A stretch of DNA of 64,000 bases from VFKU01 sp964620045 (GTDB lineage Bacteria; Hydrogenedentota; Hydrogenedentia; Hydrogenedentales; GCA-2746185). The position numbers were made by a program, and so were the translations under genes. This document shows, piece by piece, positions 8,200-17,134 of this stretch. The notes under the pieces were generated by a model. It saw only the letters and a list, made by a program, of their open reading frames with translations, searched no databases and was not told the origin of the DNA. Within the stretch, counting starts at the first letter, position 1. Each line of letters starts with the position of its first letter. The stretch covers positions 1 through 64,000 of the forward strand of contig CAZUJL010000012.1 in NCBI GenBank assembly GCA_964620045.1. The letters are read 5' to 3'.

Positions 8200-8981
8200 A
8201 CGTGGTGGAGCTTCGCGATATTTCCGTCGTGCGCGGCGGCAAAACCATTCTCGATAAAGTTTCGTGGAGCATTGCGGCCGGCGCGCACTCCGTGCTGCTC
8301 GGCGCGAACGGCAGCGGCAAGACGACGCTGCTCAAGGTGCTCACAGGCTACGAATGGCCCACGGCCGGCTCCGTGCACGTGTTGGGGGAGGAGTACGGCG
8401 AATGCGACCTGCGCGCGTTGCGCCGCCGCATCGGCTGGGTCAGCAGCGCAATGGAGTACCACGTCCCGCGCGAAGAGGCTGCTCAGTCCGTTGTTGCTTC
8501 AGGCTTCGACGCGACCTTCGGCATCTACCGCGAGCTTACAAGCGCGGAACTCCGCCGCGCCGACGAGTTGCTTGAACAACTCGGCCTAGCGCGTCTGGCG
8601 CGACAACCTTTTGCGCTGATGTCCCAAGGCGAGCAGAAGCGCACGCTGATTGCGCGCGCGCTGGTCCACAACCCGCCGCTCCTGGTGCTGGACGAACCCT
8701 GCGCGGGCCTGGATCCCGTCAGCCGTGTGGCCTTTCTGGATGCCGTCGGCGCTTTGGCGCAATCGCCGGATGGGCCGACCATCGTTCTGGTGACGCATCA
8801 CGTCGAAGAGATTCGCCTATGGATCACGCGCCTGCTGGGGTTGCGCGAGGGCCGCGTGGCGGTGCAAGGGGTCGTGCCGGAGGTGCTGACGAGCGAATCG
8901 GTCTCGCGGATATTTGGGCGACCGTGCTCGCTCGTGCGGGAACACGGGGAATTTCGTCTGAACCTGGCCGATCGCGTTTAG
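8196..8981 (+). CDS. ABC-type ATP-binding protein, YlmA/ModF-like, no permease nearby
   Basis: A 261-residue ABC ATPase with Walker A (LGANGSGKTTLL, near residue 34), a signature that reads MSQGEQKR rather than LSGGQ, Walker B plus D-loop (LLVLDEPCAGLDP) and the H-loop (LVTHHVEE). It resembles the stand-alone YlmA/ModF type. No permease or binding protein flanks it, so the substrate cannot be read from context. The start overlaps the stop of pcm by four bases. It is convergent with a GntR regulator and the two coding regions overlap by four bases at their stops. Confidence 0.88.
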   Translation: MNVVELRDISVVRGGKTILDKVSWSIAAGAHSVLLGANGSGKTTLLKVLTGYEWPTAGSVHVLGEEYGECDLRALRRRIGWVSSAMEYHVPREEAAQSVVASGFDATFGIYRELTSAELRRADELLEQLGLARLARQPFALMSQGEQKRTLIARALVHNPPLLVLDEPCAGLDPVSRVAFLDAVGALAQSPDGPTIVLVTHHVEEIRLWITRLLGLREGRVAVQGVVPEVLTSESVSRIFGRPCSLVREHGEFRLNLADRV

Positions 8982-9382
8982 CGCGTATACGGCTGCGGTG
9001 CGTCTTTCAGGGTGTCCGCGACGATCTTGGTGATCTTGTCGCGCGCCATGCCGGTCGCCAGGCATTCCGCGACGGCGTCGCGCAGATGTTCTCGCACCAT
9101 CTCTTCAACTTCTTTTTTGCAGTTCGCGCGACCGTCGCTGGAAACGATTACGCCGATGCCGCGGCGCGCGGTAACGAGACCCATCAACTCCAAATCGCGG
9201 TACGCTTTCGTGATCGTGTTTGCGTTTACCTTGAGATCGTCCGCGAGATCGCGCACCGACGGGAGAATTTCGCCCGGCTTCACACGCCCCGACGCTATCG
9301 CGAATCGAACCTGATTCTCGATCTGCATATAGACGGAGATGGGCCCGTCTGGATTCACCCGTAGCGCTAAACCGTCCCGCAT
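8978..9382 (-). CDS. GntR family transcriptional regulator (YtrA-like, short)
   Basis: A 134-residue regulator with an N-terminal winged helix: SVYMQIENQVRFAIASGRV, then PSVRDLADDLKVNANTITKA as the helix-turn-helix, then YRDLELMGLVTARRGIG as the wing. The C-terminal part is only about 45 residues, too short for a FadR or HutC ligand domain and typical of the YtrA subfamily, whose members often control neighbouring ABC transporter genes. The ATG at 9382 follows a strong ribosome site (GGAGGGG). The adjacent convergent ABC ATPase may be a target, but this is inference. A promoter candidate lies at 9457-9484. Confidence 0.88.
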   Translation of the reverse strand: MRDGLALRVNPDGPISVYMQIENQVRFAIASGRVKPGEILPSVRDLADDLKVNANTITKAYRDLELMGLVTARRGIGVIVSSDGRANCKKEVEEMVREHLRDAVAECLATGMARDKITKIVADTLKDAPQPYTR

Positions 9383-9456
9383 TGCCTTCCCCTCCCCGGG
9401 AAACAAATGTCCCAAAAGAGTACGAAAACTTGTCATACATATCAAATACGGTAGGA

Positions 9457-9484
9457 ATTGTAGTACGACGAGGTATAGAAGCAA
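9457..9484 (-). promoter_or_regulatory. Promoter candidate for the GntR gene
   Basis: Read on the minus strand: TTGCTT, 16 bases, TACAAT. The start of transcription would leave an untranslated leader of about 65 bases before the ATG at 9382. Confidence 0.45.
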
Positions 9485-9523
9485 ACGGTATGGCGGAGAT
9501 AACGATAGTAAGGAAATACGTTT

Positions 9524-10243
9524 TTATTGCGGTTTCACATCGGAATCCGACGTGCGGGCGAATTTTGGATGATTGCCGGCAATCACGACCGTGATTTCAC
9601 CCTTCACCTCCACGTCTGCAAACTCCGCGGCGAGGTCTGCGAGGTATCCGCGGTGAACACGCTCAAATTTTTTCGTCAACTCAATGCACACCGCCGCGCG
9701 ACGATCGCCGAGCGCAGTAAATGCATCCGCGAGCAGGGCGCCGATGCGAAACGGCGACTCAAACAACACGAGCGTGTGCGCGCGATCGCCATCCTCTTGT
9801 AGAAATCGGACACGCGCGCCCGACTTGCGCGGCGGAAATCCCTTGAAGGTATAGCTCGACGTCGGCAGGCCGGAGATCACGAGTGCCGATTGCACGGCGC
9901 TGGCACCGGGGATGGATTCCACGGTGTGCCCGGCTTCAACAGCCGATGCAATGAGGCGATACCCCGGATCGCTGATCGCCGGCATGCCGCCGTCGCTGCA
10001 CAGCGCCACGGATCGGCCCTCGGCCATCTGCGCCAGCAGCCCTGCACCGGCACGTTCCTCGTTGTGCTCGTGATACGCGATGAGCCGGCCTTCGCGCTGA
10101 ATCTCGTATCGCTGCAGAATTTTCACGGTCTGCCGCGTGTCTTCGCAGGCCACGATGTCCGCCTCGCGCAGCACGCGCACGGCACGATGCGTAATGTCTT
10201 CCAGATTGCCTATCGGTGTTGCCACGAGCCACAGGGTTGCCAT
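9524..10243 (-). CDS. rsmI: 16S rRNA (cytidine1402-2'-O)-methyltransferase
   Basis: A 239-residue tetrapyrrole-methylase-fold protein. Diagnostic RsmI blocks are LWLVATPIGNLEDIT at the N-terminus, CEDTRQTVKIL, ALCSDGGMPAISDPGY and PGASAVQSALVISGLPT. It methylates the ribose of C1402 in 16S rRNA with S-adenosylmethionine and helps decoding fidelity. The ATG at 10243 is preceded by GGAG and is where homology begins; an upstream in-frame extension of 57 codons runs into the divergent polX promoter region and is rejected. Usual family length is 270-290, so the C-terminal extra domain of some members is missing. Divergent from polX. Confidence 0.92.
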   Translation of the reverse strand: MATLWLVATPIGNLEDITHRAVRVLREADIVACEDTRQTVKILQRYEIQREGRLIAYHEHNEERAGAGLLAQMAEGRSVALCSDGGMPAISDPGYRLIASAVEAGHTVESIPGASAVQSALVISGLPTSSYTFKGFPPRKSGARVRFLQEDGDRAHTLVLFESPFRIGALLADAFTALGDRRAAVCIELTKKFERVHRGYLADLAAEFADVEVKGEITVVIAGNHPKFARTSDSDVKPQ

Positions 10244-10341
10244 CGGATCTCCCAAGCGCGCGACGGCTGCGTCCGCGCAAAGCGGTGCATTATACTTGCG
10301 CCGCGCGTTCATGCGCCGCACCAGCACGAGGTTGAATCGCA

Positions 10342-12042
10342 ATGGAAAACAGCGAAGTTGTTGCGCTACTCGAAGAGATCGGAGTGTTGCTCGAACTCTC
10401 CGGCGAAAACCCATTCAAATCGCGGGCTTATGAAAACGTCGCGCGGCGCATTGAGAGCCTCGACTGCAACATCGCCGACTTCGTAAAGGAAGGCCGCCTG
10501 CGCGAGATTCAGGGCGTGGGGGACGCGCTCGAACAGAAAATTACCGAGTTCGTGACCACCGGCGCGCTGAAATACCGCGACAACCTCCGCGCCAAGTTCC
10601 CAGAAACACTGTTCGAACTCTTCCGCGTGCCCGGCCTGGGCGGAAAGCGCATCAAGCAGCTTTACGACGCGCTGCAGATCGCGTCCCTCACCGACCTGGC
10701 CGCCGCGGCGAAGGCTGGCAAGCTCGCCGATCTGCCGGGCTTCGGCAAGAAGATGGAAGAGAAGATCCTCAAAGGCATCGAGTTCTCCAAGGAACAGGAC
10801 GGACGTTATCTGTTCGACGTGGCCTTTGAAGAGGCGCAGCGTCTCAAGGAATTGATCGCGTCTGAAAAGTCGGTCACCAAAGTCGAGATCGCCGGCAGTC
10901 TGCGCCGCCGCAAGGAAGTCATCAAGGACATCGACATCCTCGCGGCGAGCAAGATGCCCAAGGTCTTGATGGACAAGTTCGTGAACGATTCCCACGTCAA
11001 GCACGTCACCGGCCACGGCGAGACGAAGTCGAGCGTTGTGCTCAAGTCCGGCATCGCCGCCGACCTGCGCGTGGTGAGCGAGGCGGAATTTCCGTACGCA
11101 CTCATGTATTTCACCGGCAGCAAGGAACACAACGTCGTGCTGCGTCAGCGCGCGAAGGATCGCGGGCTGAAGCTGAACGAGTACGCGCTGCTGAAGGGCG
11201 AGAAAAATCAGCCGTGCAAGACCGAGGCCGACATCTATAAAAAACTCGACCTGCCCTATATTGCGCCCGAGCTGCGCGAGGACATGGGCGAGTTCGACGC
11301 CGACGCGATGCCGGAACTGGTCGAAATGAAGGACATCCTCGGCTTGTTCCATTGCCATTCGAAGTACAGCGACGGCCGCAACACGATCGCCGAGATGGCC
11401 GAAGCCGCCAAGAAGGCCGGCTACAAGTACATGACGATGACCGACCACAGCCAGTCCGCCGCGATCGCCAATGGCCTGAAGCCCGACCGCGTGACCAAGC
11501 AGCAATCCGAGATCGACGCGTTCAACAAGGGCGTAAAGGGTTTTTGTGTGCTCAAGGGCATCGAGTCCGACATCCGCAAGGGGGGAGATCTCGACTACGA
11601 CGATGAGGTGCTCGCCAGTTTCGATCTCGTCATTGCCTCGGTGCACACGGGCCAAGACATGACCGAGGAGGAAGCAACCAGGCGCGTGGTCACGGCAATC
11701 GAAAATCCACACACGACCATTCTCGGCCATCCCTCGGGCCGACTTCTGCTCGCGCGCAAGGGCTTTCCGCTCAATTACGACAAAGTGTTCGACGCCTGCC
11801 TCGCGAATCGCGTCGCGGTCGAGATTAATGCCAATTGCCACCGCCTCGATCTCGATTGGCGTTATATCCATCGTGCGAAGGACAAAGGCGTCATGCTCGT
11901 CATCGGGCCAGATGCGCACAGTGTCGAGGATATCGACAACATGCAATACGGCGTCGGCATCGCGCGCAAGGGCTGGCTCGAGCCGGAAAATCTGCTCAAC
12001 TGCATGACGCTCGCCGCGTTCAAGAAATGGAAGAAGGGATAG
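10342..12042 (+). CDS. polX: Bacterial family X DNA polymerase/3'-5' exonuclease
   Basis: A 566-residue repair polymerase with the usual bacterial PolX layout. Residues 1-80 form the 8-kDa domain, two helix-hairpin-helix motifs follow (VPGLGGKRIKQLY and LPGFGKKMEEKIL), then the palm with GSLRRRKEVIKDIDIL (metal-binding Asp pair) and the third Asp in IAADLRVV. From about residue 335 there is a PHP domain with FHCHSKYSDGRNT, MTMTDHSQS and IGPDAHSVED, which provides Mn-dependent exonuclease and phosphatase activity in studied homologues. Full length, all key residues present. The stop is two bases from nth, so gap-filling and base-excision functions are probably co-expressed. Confidence 0.95.
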   Translation: MENSEVVALLEEIGVLLELSGENPFKSRAYENVARRIESLDCNIADFVKEGRLREIQGVGDALEQKITEFVTTGALKYRDNLRAKFPETLFELFRVPGLGGKRIKQLYDALQIASLTDLAAAAKAGKLADLPGFGKKMEEKILKGIEFSKEQDGRYLFDVAFEEAQRLKELIASEKSVTKVEIAGSLRRRKEVIKDIDILAASKMPKVLMDKFVNDSHVKHVTGHGETKSSVVLKSGIAADLRVVSEAEFPYALMYFTGSKEHNVVLRQRAKDRGLKLNEYALLKGEKNQPCKTEADIYKKLDLPYIAPELREDMGEFDADAMPELVEMKDILGLFHCHSKYSDGRNTIAEMAEAAKKAGYKYMTMTDHSQSAAIANGLKPDRVTKQQSEIDAFNKGVKGFCVLKGIESDIRKGGDLDYDDEVLASFDLVIASVHTGQDMTEEEATRRVVTAIENPHTTILGHPSGRLLLARKGFPLNYDKVFDACLANRVAVEINANCHRLDLDWRYIHRAKDKGVMLVIGPDAHSVEDIDNMQYGVGIARKGWLEPENLLNCMTLAAFKKWKKG

Positions 12043-12044
12043 CC

Positions 12045-12716
12045 GTGCCGAAGGAAACCGTCGAACAGACCAAGGCCCGCGCCAAGAAGGTGTACGACCG
12101 CCTGCACAAGGCCTATCCCGACGCGAAGACTGCGCTGGATCATCACAACGATCTCCAGTTGCTCATCGCCACGATCCTGTCCGCGCAATGCACGGATGCG
12201 CGCGTCAACCTGGTTACGCCCGCGCTGTTCAAGCGTTTCAAGACCGCCCAGGACTTCGTGGCGGCGTCGCAGCCGGAAGTGGAGAAGTACATCAAGTCCT
12301 GCGGCTTTTATCACAGCAAGGCGAAAAACATTCGCGGCACCGCGACCAAGATCGTCGAGGAGCACGGCGGCAAAGTGCCGGATACGCTCGAGAAATTGGT
12401 CGAACTACCCGGTGTCGGCCGCAAGACGGCCAACGTGCTGCTCGGCACCATCCACAATGTACCCGGCGTGATTGTAGATACCCATTGCGGACGATTGGGC
12501 CGGCGGCTCGGGTTTACCAGGCAAACCGATCCCGTAAAGGTCGAGCGCGACCTGATGAAGTTGTGGCCGCGCGAAATCTGGTCGCGATTCTCGCACCTGC
12601 TGGTGTTTCACGGCCGCTCAACCTGCTTCGCGCGTAGCCCGAAATGTTCCGAGTGCGTCGTGCGCGAGTTGTGTCCGTTCGCGGAAACGAGCGAGGGGAA
12701 GAAGATCTGCAAATAA
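12045..12716 (+). CDS. nth: Endonuclease III (DNA glycosylase/AP lyase)
   Basis: A 223-residue base-excision repair enzyme that removes oxidised pyrimidines. The helix-hairpin-helix with catalytic Lys (LPGVGRKTANVLLG) and the catalytic Asp (VDTHCGRL) are present. The C-terminal iron-sulphur cluster keeps the exact C-x6-C-x2-C-x5-C spacing. GTG 12045 follows AAGGGA at a suitable distance and begins VPKETVEQ; ATG 12027, overlapping the end of polX, is an alternative that adds six residues. It forms an operon with polX. Confidence 0.93.
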   Translation: MPKETVEQTKARAKKVYDRLHKAYPDAKTALDHHNDLQLLIATILSAQCTDARVNLVTPALFKRFKTAQDFVAASQPEVEKYIKSCGFYHSKAKNIRGTATKIVEEHGGKVPDTLEKLVELPGVGRKTANVLLGTIHNVPGVIVDTHCGRLGRRLGFTRQTDPVKVERDLMKLWPREIWSRFSHLLVFHGRSTCFARSPKCSECVVRELCPFAETSEGKKICK

Positions 12717-12873
12717 CCTGCTCCTTCCTTGGAAACTAGGCAAGTCTCAAGCACCGAGCGCTAAACCGACCGCACGGTCAATGCACGTCGAGGAGCGTGG
12801 AATTCTATTTTCGGTTATTTCGCAGAATGATCATGCGTGACAACTCATACACTACGTCATACCGTTTTTTTCA

Positions 12874-12902
12874 TTGCGGCCCTGTCTGATCCGTTATAGA
12901 AT
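12874..12902 (+). promoter_or_regulatory. Promoter candidate for the DFDPG-repeat protein
   Basis: TTGCGG (12874-12879), 17 bases, TAGAAT (12897-12902). The start codon follows about 27 bases later. The same TTGCGR/TARAAT pairing recurs at 19313 and 26935. Confidence 0.5.
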
Positions 12903-12929
12903 CGGTCGTTCCATAATGAGGAGATGCGG

Positions 12930-14513
12930 ATGAGACAGCGCGGATTGCAGTACGCAGCGTGGATCGTCGTTGGCACTCTGGAAATGCTGTGTCGCACAGC
13001 CAGCGCAGATGATTTTCAATATGTCAGTGCCTTTGCCCTCGATCCTGTTCAGACGCAGCCCTTGACCGTTGTTGTTCCCGGAGCCATCGTGTGCACCAAC
13101 GCGGATGACGTCGTGATGGCGGGTCATTTCGCAGGCCAAACCGATTTTGATCCAGGGCCCGGTACGGCGAACATTACCAGTTCGTCAAACGGTGCGAACG
13201 GATTTCTCCTTAAATTCGACTCCGACCAACAGTATCTGTGGAGCGCAGCATTCATCAGCTCGTTGCAATCATACGCCACCGATGTCGATGTCGACTTCAG
13301 TGAGAATATTTTGGTCAGTGGAGAGTACACCGGCACCGTCGATTTGGATCCGGGCGCCAGTACAACAAACGCTTCGTCTGCTGGCGACTCTGACATTTTC
13401 GTGGCCAAGCTCGACAGCAACGGAAACCATCTTTGGTCCGCCTCTTTCGGTGGATTAGCCTCCGACAGTGCACAAGCCATCGCGTCGGATTCACTTGGGA
13501 ATGTCTATGTAGCTGGAACGGTTCAAAGCCCTTCGGTAGATTTTGATCCTGGACCTGGCAGTGTGAACTCGTCTGGCGCTGGGATATTTGTACTCAAGCT
13601 CGATTCCGCAGGCAATTTCGTCTGGATGCGCCATATAAGCAGCGCCAGTGGGGGAGCCACAGATCTACTGATCGATTCCAACGGCGACATGGTCGTCGCC
13701 GGCGGATTCGAGGATTCAGCCGACTTCGATCCCGGCGCTGGCGTAACGACCCTGACAAGCGTTGGGAACGGCTCCGACCCATTCTTGCTAAAAATGGACG
13801 CGGCCGGCGCATTTCTGTGGGCGAAATCGTTCGGCGGTTCGTCGAACGACCGGGTTGTGGATCTGGTAGAGACGGGCGCCGGAAATTTATTGTTGGCCGG
13901 CGAATTCAATCTTACCGTGGATTTCGATCCCGGACTTGGCACCGAAACGCGCGTCGCTGTCGGCGACGACGGCTATGTATTGAAGCTTGGTTCGGACGGC
14001 AGCTTCGGTTGGGTGTATACGCTCGGAAGCAATGAAAACGACAACGCGTGGGCACTCGATACTGATTCTGAAGGCAACGTCATGGTCACAGGAGATTTTT
14101 CTGCGACAGTTGACTTCGATCCGGGTCCGGCCAGTCATGCGATGGTCGCGAGTTCGGCTTCTGACGGATATATATTGCAGCTCGATCCCAACGGGGATTT
14201 TCTGGCGGTCCGTCCGATCCGTGGACCTGGGTACGAAACCCCGCTTCAACTTCGAATTGATTCGACGGATCGAGTGCACTTGGCCGGCCGGTTGTACGAC
14301 TCAGCGGATTTAGACCCTGGGCCAGCAGTTACAATATTCAGTTCAACACACAATGGCGATGGCGCGTATGTTCTCGCATTGGATCTTGTTCCGATCGCGC
14401 CGCTCCCCGTGTCGGCAGCATGGGCTCTGACTGCCCTATGCCTTCTCTTGGTATTGGCGGCATCGCTTCGATTCGTTAGACACCGAAGGCTTGATCGCCT
14501 CGATATTCATTAA
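12930..14513 (+). CDS. Exported DFDPG-repeat protein with PEP-CTERM-like sorting tail
   Basis: A 527-residue protein. A signal peptide (MRQRGLQYAAWIVVG onwards, cleavage near TASA-DD) is followed by about seven repeats of some 55-65 residues. Each contains an FDPG-type core (TDFDPGPGTANI, VDLDPGASTTN, VDFDPGPGSVN, ADFDPGAGVTTL, VDFDPGLGTETR, VDFDPGPASHA, ADLDPGPAVTI) and a strand such as FLLKFDSD or FVAKLDSNG, as in SBBP/beta-propeller-like repeats. The C-terminus has PLPVSAAWALTALCLLLV followed by an Arg-rich end, the layout of PEP-CTERM/IPTL-CTERM sorting signals cut by an exosortase-type enzyme. ATG 12930 is preferred to 12924 because GAGGAG at 12918-12923 then has proper spacing. Probably surface attached. 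Confidence 0.8.
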   Translation: MRQRGLQYAAWIVVGTLEMLCRTASADDFQYVSAFALDPVQTQPLTVVVPGAIVCTNADDVVMAGHFAGQTDFDPGPGTANITSSSNGANGFLLKFDSDQQYLWSAAFISSLQSYATDVDVDFSENILVSGEYTGTVDLDPGASTTNASSAGDSDIFVAKLDSNGNHLWSASFGGLASDSAQAIASDSLGNVYVAGTVQSPSVDFDPGPGSVNSSGAGIFVLKLDSAGNFVWMRHISSASGGATDLLIDSNGDMVVAGGFEDSADFDPGAGVTTLTSVGNGSDPFLLKMDAAGAFLWAKSFGGSSNDRVVDLVETGAGNLLLAGEFNLTVDFDPGLGTETRVAVGDDGYVLKLGSDGSFGWVYTLGSNENDNAWALDTDSEGNVMVTGDFSATVDFDPGPASHAMVASSASDGYILQLDPNGDFLAVRPIRGPGYETPLQLRIDSTDRVHLAGRLYDSADLDPGPAVTIFSSTHNGDGAYVLALDLVPIAPLPVSAAWALTALCLLLVLAASLRFVRHRRLDRLDIH

Positions 14514-14514
14514 A

Positions 14515-14674
14515 TCGGCGGTGCTGCACTCCCCAAGCCCCGGCGCTTGCGAGAACAGTTCCTCATCGGCCCCGTGTTCTCAACGATGATTTGGTAACGC
14601 GTCGTGAAACCCTTGCGCAGTTCTTCCGCGTTCGCGATCGGCGTGCGTGCATCGAGCGTACTTTCGTGGAGGTT
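14515..14674 (-). pseudogene. Remnant of an alpha/beta hydrolase C-terminus
   Basis: On the minus strand a 33-codon stretch after an in-frame stop at 14675-14677 reads STLDARTPIANAEELRKGF and then IIVENTG. This is the pattern of the C-terminal segment of secreted alpha/beta hydrolases, where the Asp of the triad sits in TLDxRTP and the His follows VENAGH. At about 14572 the frame shifts by one and continues as EELFSQAPGLGEC. The His codon is lost at the junction. No hydrolase core is found upstream; polB occupies that space. I read it as a decayed fragment; chance similarity is possible. Confidence 0.45.
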
Positions 14675-14717
14675 TCAAAGCGTCGGAAAATGTGACGCTG
14701 CCTGTTAAACTGGGTCC

Positions 14718-17000
14718 ATGGCTGCGCTGCACGCATTTATCCTCACCCGCACCGCGCGCGACACCGCGCAGGGTTGCGAGCTGGAATACTGGGTCGCCTC
14801 GGCCTCTGGCCCCGCGCGCGTGTTGATTCAGGACCACGAGCCGGTCTTTTTCCTTGAGCGCGACCTCGGCAAGGTCACCGGCGCGCGCCGCGAGCCGCTC
14901 GAACTCGCCACGATGCCCGGCATCCCCGTGGACGGCGTGTACTTCAAAACCTTGCGCCAGATGCGCGACACACGCGAATCGCTCGATCGCCAGGGTGTCC
15001 AGGCCTTCGAGGCCGATGTAAAGCCCGATGACCGGTATTTGATGGAGCGCTTTGTCCGCGGTGCCTGCATCGTCGAAGGCGAGCCGCTTGAGAGGGACGG
15101 ATACCGGGAATTTGTCAATCCTACGCTGCGCCCGTCCGACGAAACGCCGCCCTTCAAGATTGTCTCGTTCGATATCGAAACCCACGGCTTCGAGGGTCTG
15201 CTCTATTCGATCGCCGTCTCGTCGCCGCGCGGCGAGCGCGTGTTCATGCTGGGCGAAGGCCAAAATACTCACAGCGTTGCGTATTTTCCCGACGAAAAAA
15301 AACTACTGGAGGCTTTTTTCGCCTGGCTCGCGGCCGATGATCCCGATCTGATCATCGGCTGGAACGTCGCCGATTTCGACCTCGCGTTTCTTCAGAAGAA
15401 ATGCGACGAACTGAAAATCCCGTTTCGCATCGGCCGCGCGAAGAGCAAGGCCTTCATGCTCGTGGCGACGGCCCCCGGCCAAACGACAATCGCCAAAATA
15501 CCGGGCCGCATCGCGCTCGACGGCATCCAGCTCCTGCGCCTCGGGTTCTGGGAATTCGAGAGCTACGCGCTCGACTTTGTCGCCTCGGAACTCCTCGGCC
15601 GCAAGAAACTCATCACCGGCGAAACCGATCGCCTGCGCGAAATCCGGCGCCTGTTCAAGGAAGACAAGCCCGCGCTCGCGGCCTACAACCTCGAAGACTG
15701 CCGCCTCGTGCTCGAAATTTTCGAGAAGGCGCGGCTCGTGCACTTCGCCGCCGAGCGCGCGAAGCTCACCGGCCAGGCGATGGATCGGCAGGGCGGTTCG
15801 GTCGCCGCGTTCGACTTCCTGTATCTGCCGCGCCTGCACCGCGCGGGCTGCGTCGCGCCCGACGTCGGCGGCGCGGACCCCGAGGCCAGCCCCGGCGGCT
15901 ATGTGCTCGATTCGGTGCCGGGCCTGTACGACAACGTGCTGGTACTCGATTTCAAAAGCCTGTACCCAAGCATCATCTGGACCTTCAAAATCGATCCGCT
16001 CGGCATGGCGCGGCCCGGCGAGGACCCCGTGCCCGGTTTTGGCGGCGCGACCTTCAACCGCGAGCGTCACATTCTGCCCGGCATGATCGAGGAACTCTGG
16101 GGCGCGCGCGACGCCGCCAAGCGCGACAAAAACACCGCGCTCTCCACCGCGATCAAAATCATCATGAATAGCTTGTATGGTGTGCTCGGCTCGTCGGGCT
16201 GCCGCTTCTTCGATCCGCGCCTCGCCAGCTCGATCACGCGTCGCGGCCACGACCTCATCCGCCGCAGCCGCGAGTGGATTCAGGCGCAGGGATACAAAGT
16301 GATCTACGGCGACACCGACTCGCTGTTCGTGCTCGTCGGCTCCGGCGTGGGGGAGGAGGAGTGCAAGGCAGTTGGAAAAACGCTCGCCCAAGGCCTGAAC
16401 GCGTGGTGGAAGGAAACCATCGAGACCGAATTCCGGCTGGAATCGCACCTCGAAATCCAGTTCGAGAAACATTTCACGCGATTCTTCATGCCCACGATCC
16501 GCGGCGCGGAGATCGGCAGCAAAAAGCGCTATGCGGGCTATGTGCGCATCGGCGCCGAGGCCTTCGAGGTCGAGTTCACCGGCATGGAATCCGTCCGCAC
16601 GGACTGGACCCTGCTCGCGCGCGACTTTCAGCGCGAACTGTACCGGCGCATCTTCGCGCGCGAACCGTACGAGGATTACATCCGCGATACGGCCACCGCC
16701 GTCCTCGCCGGGAAGCACGACGACCAGCTTGTGTACCGAAAGCGCCTGCGCCGAAAACTCGAGGAGTACACGAAGGTCGCGCCGCCGCACGTCCAGGCCG
16801 CGCGTAAACTCGAGCGCCCCGGTCGCTCCATTTCGTACGTGATCACGCTGAACGGCCCCGAGCCCGCCGAGCAGCGCAAGTCGCCCTTCGACTACGGCCA
16901 CTACCTCGACCGCCAGCTCGCGCCCGTTGCCGACGCGATCCTGCATGTCTTTGATCAGACCTTTGAAAAACTCACTAGCCGCCAGATGGAGATGTTTTGA
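14718..17000 (+). CDS. polB: DNA polymerase II (family B)
   Basis: A 760-residue family B polymerase, close in length and motifs to E. coli Pol II (783). The exonuclease motifs are IVSFDIETHG (Exo I, near residue 150), IIGWNVADFDLAFL (Exo II) and YNLEDCRLVLEIF (Exo III). The polymerase motifs are DFKSLYPSIIWTFKIDP (motif A), KIIMNSLYGVLGSSG (motif B) and YGDTDSLFV (motif C). All catalytic acidic residues are present, so it should be an active proofreading polymerase used in restart or lesion bypass. It starts at ATG 14718, has no partner gene nearby, and no LexA-like operator was recognised upstream by eye. Confidence 0.95.
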   Translation: MAALHAFILTRTARDTAQGCELEYWVASASGPARVLIQDHEPVFFLERDLGKVTGARREPLELATMPGIPVDGVYFKTLRQMRDTRESLDRQGVQAFEADVKPDDRYLMERFVRGACIVEGEPLERDGYREFVNPTLRPSDETPPFKIVSFDIETHGFEGLLYSIAVSSPRGERVFMLGEGQNTHSVAYFPDEKKLLEAFFAWLAADDPDLIIGWNVADFDLAFLQKKCDELKIPFRIGRAKSKAFMLVATAPGQTTIAKIPGRIALDGIQLLRLGFWEFESYALDFVASELLGRKKLITGETDRLREIRRLFKEDKPALAAYNLEDCRLVLEIFEKARLVHFAAERAKLTGQAMDRQGGSVAAFDFLYLPRLHRAGCVAPDVGGADPEASPGGYVLDSVPGLYDNVLVLDFKSLYPSIIWTFKIDPLGMARPGEDPVPGFGGATFNRERHILPGMIEELWGARDAAKRDKNTALSTAIKIIMNSLYGVLGSSGCRFFDPRLASSITRRGHDLIRRSREWIQAQGYKVIYGDTDSLFVLVGSGVGEEECKAVGKTLAQGLNAWWKETIETEFRLESHLEIQFEKHFTRFFMPTIRGAEIGSKKRYAGYVRIGAEAFEVEFTGMESVRTDWTLLARDFQRELYRRIFAREPYEDYIRDTATAVLAGKHDDQLVYRKRLRRKLEEYTKVAPPHVQAARKLERPGRSISYVITLNGPEPAEQRKSPFDYGHYLDRQLAPVADAILHVFDQTFEKLTSRQMEMF

Positions 17001-17009
17001 GAAATTCGT

Positions 17010-17076
17010 ACCACAGAGGCACAGAGCGACACAGAGAATGATGGAAATTGCTTTGCAATCTCTGTGCCTCTGTGGT
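17010..17076. repeat. CACAGAG-type inverted repeat
   Basis: ACCACAGAGGCACAGAG (17010-17026) is repeated exactly in inverted orientation at 17060-17076, with 33 bases between. The inner part holds another ACACAGAGA and ATTGCTTTGCAAT. A related CTCTGTG sequence stands at 27350-27425. This is a dispersed intergenic element; a hairpin with a 17-base-pair perfect stem could also act after polB, although no T-run follows directly. Confidence 0.75.
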
Positions 17077-17134
17077 GATATTTTAGAAGCCTTCAAAGTT
17101 ATTCACGCGTCTTGCTCTTGAAAGGTGACCTTGC

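Noticed and set aside
15303..17096. A 597-codon open frame opposite polB
   Set aside because: It has shadow composition, runs through the CACAGAG repeat and has no motif; polB on the other strand is certain.
17060..17100. Intrinsic terminator for polB in the CACAGAG repeat
   Set aside because: The stem is long, but the bases after the second arm (GATATTTTAG) are only a weak T-run and the loop is 33 bases.
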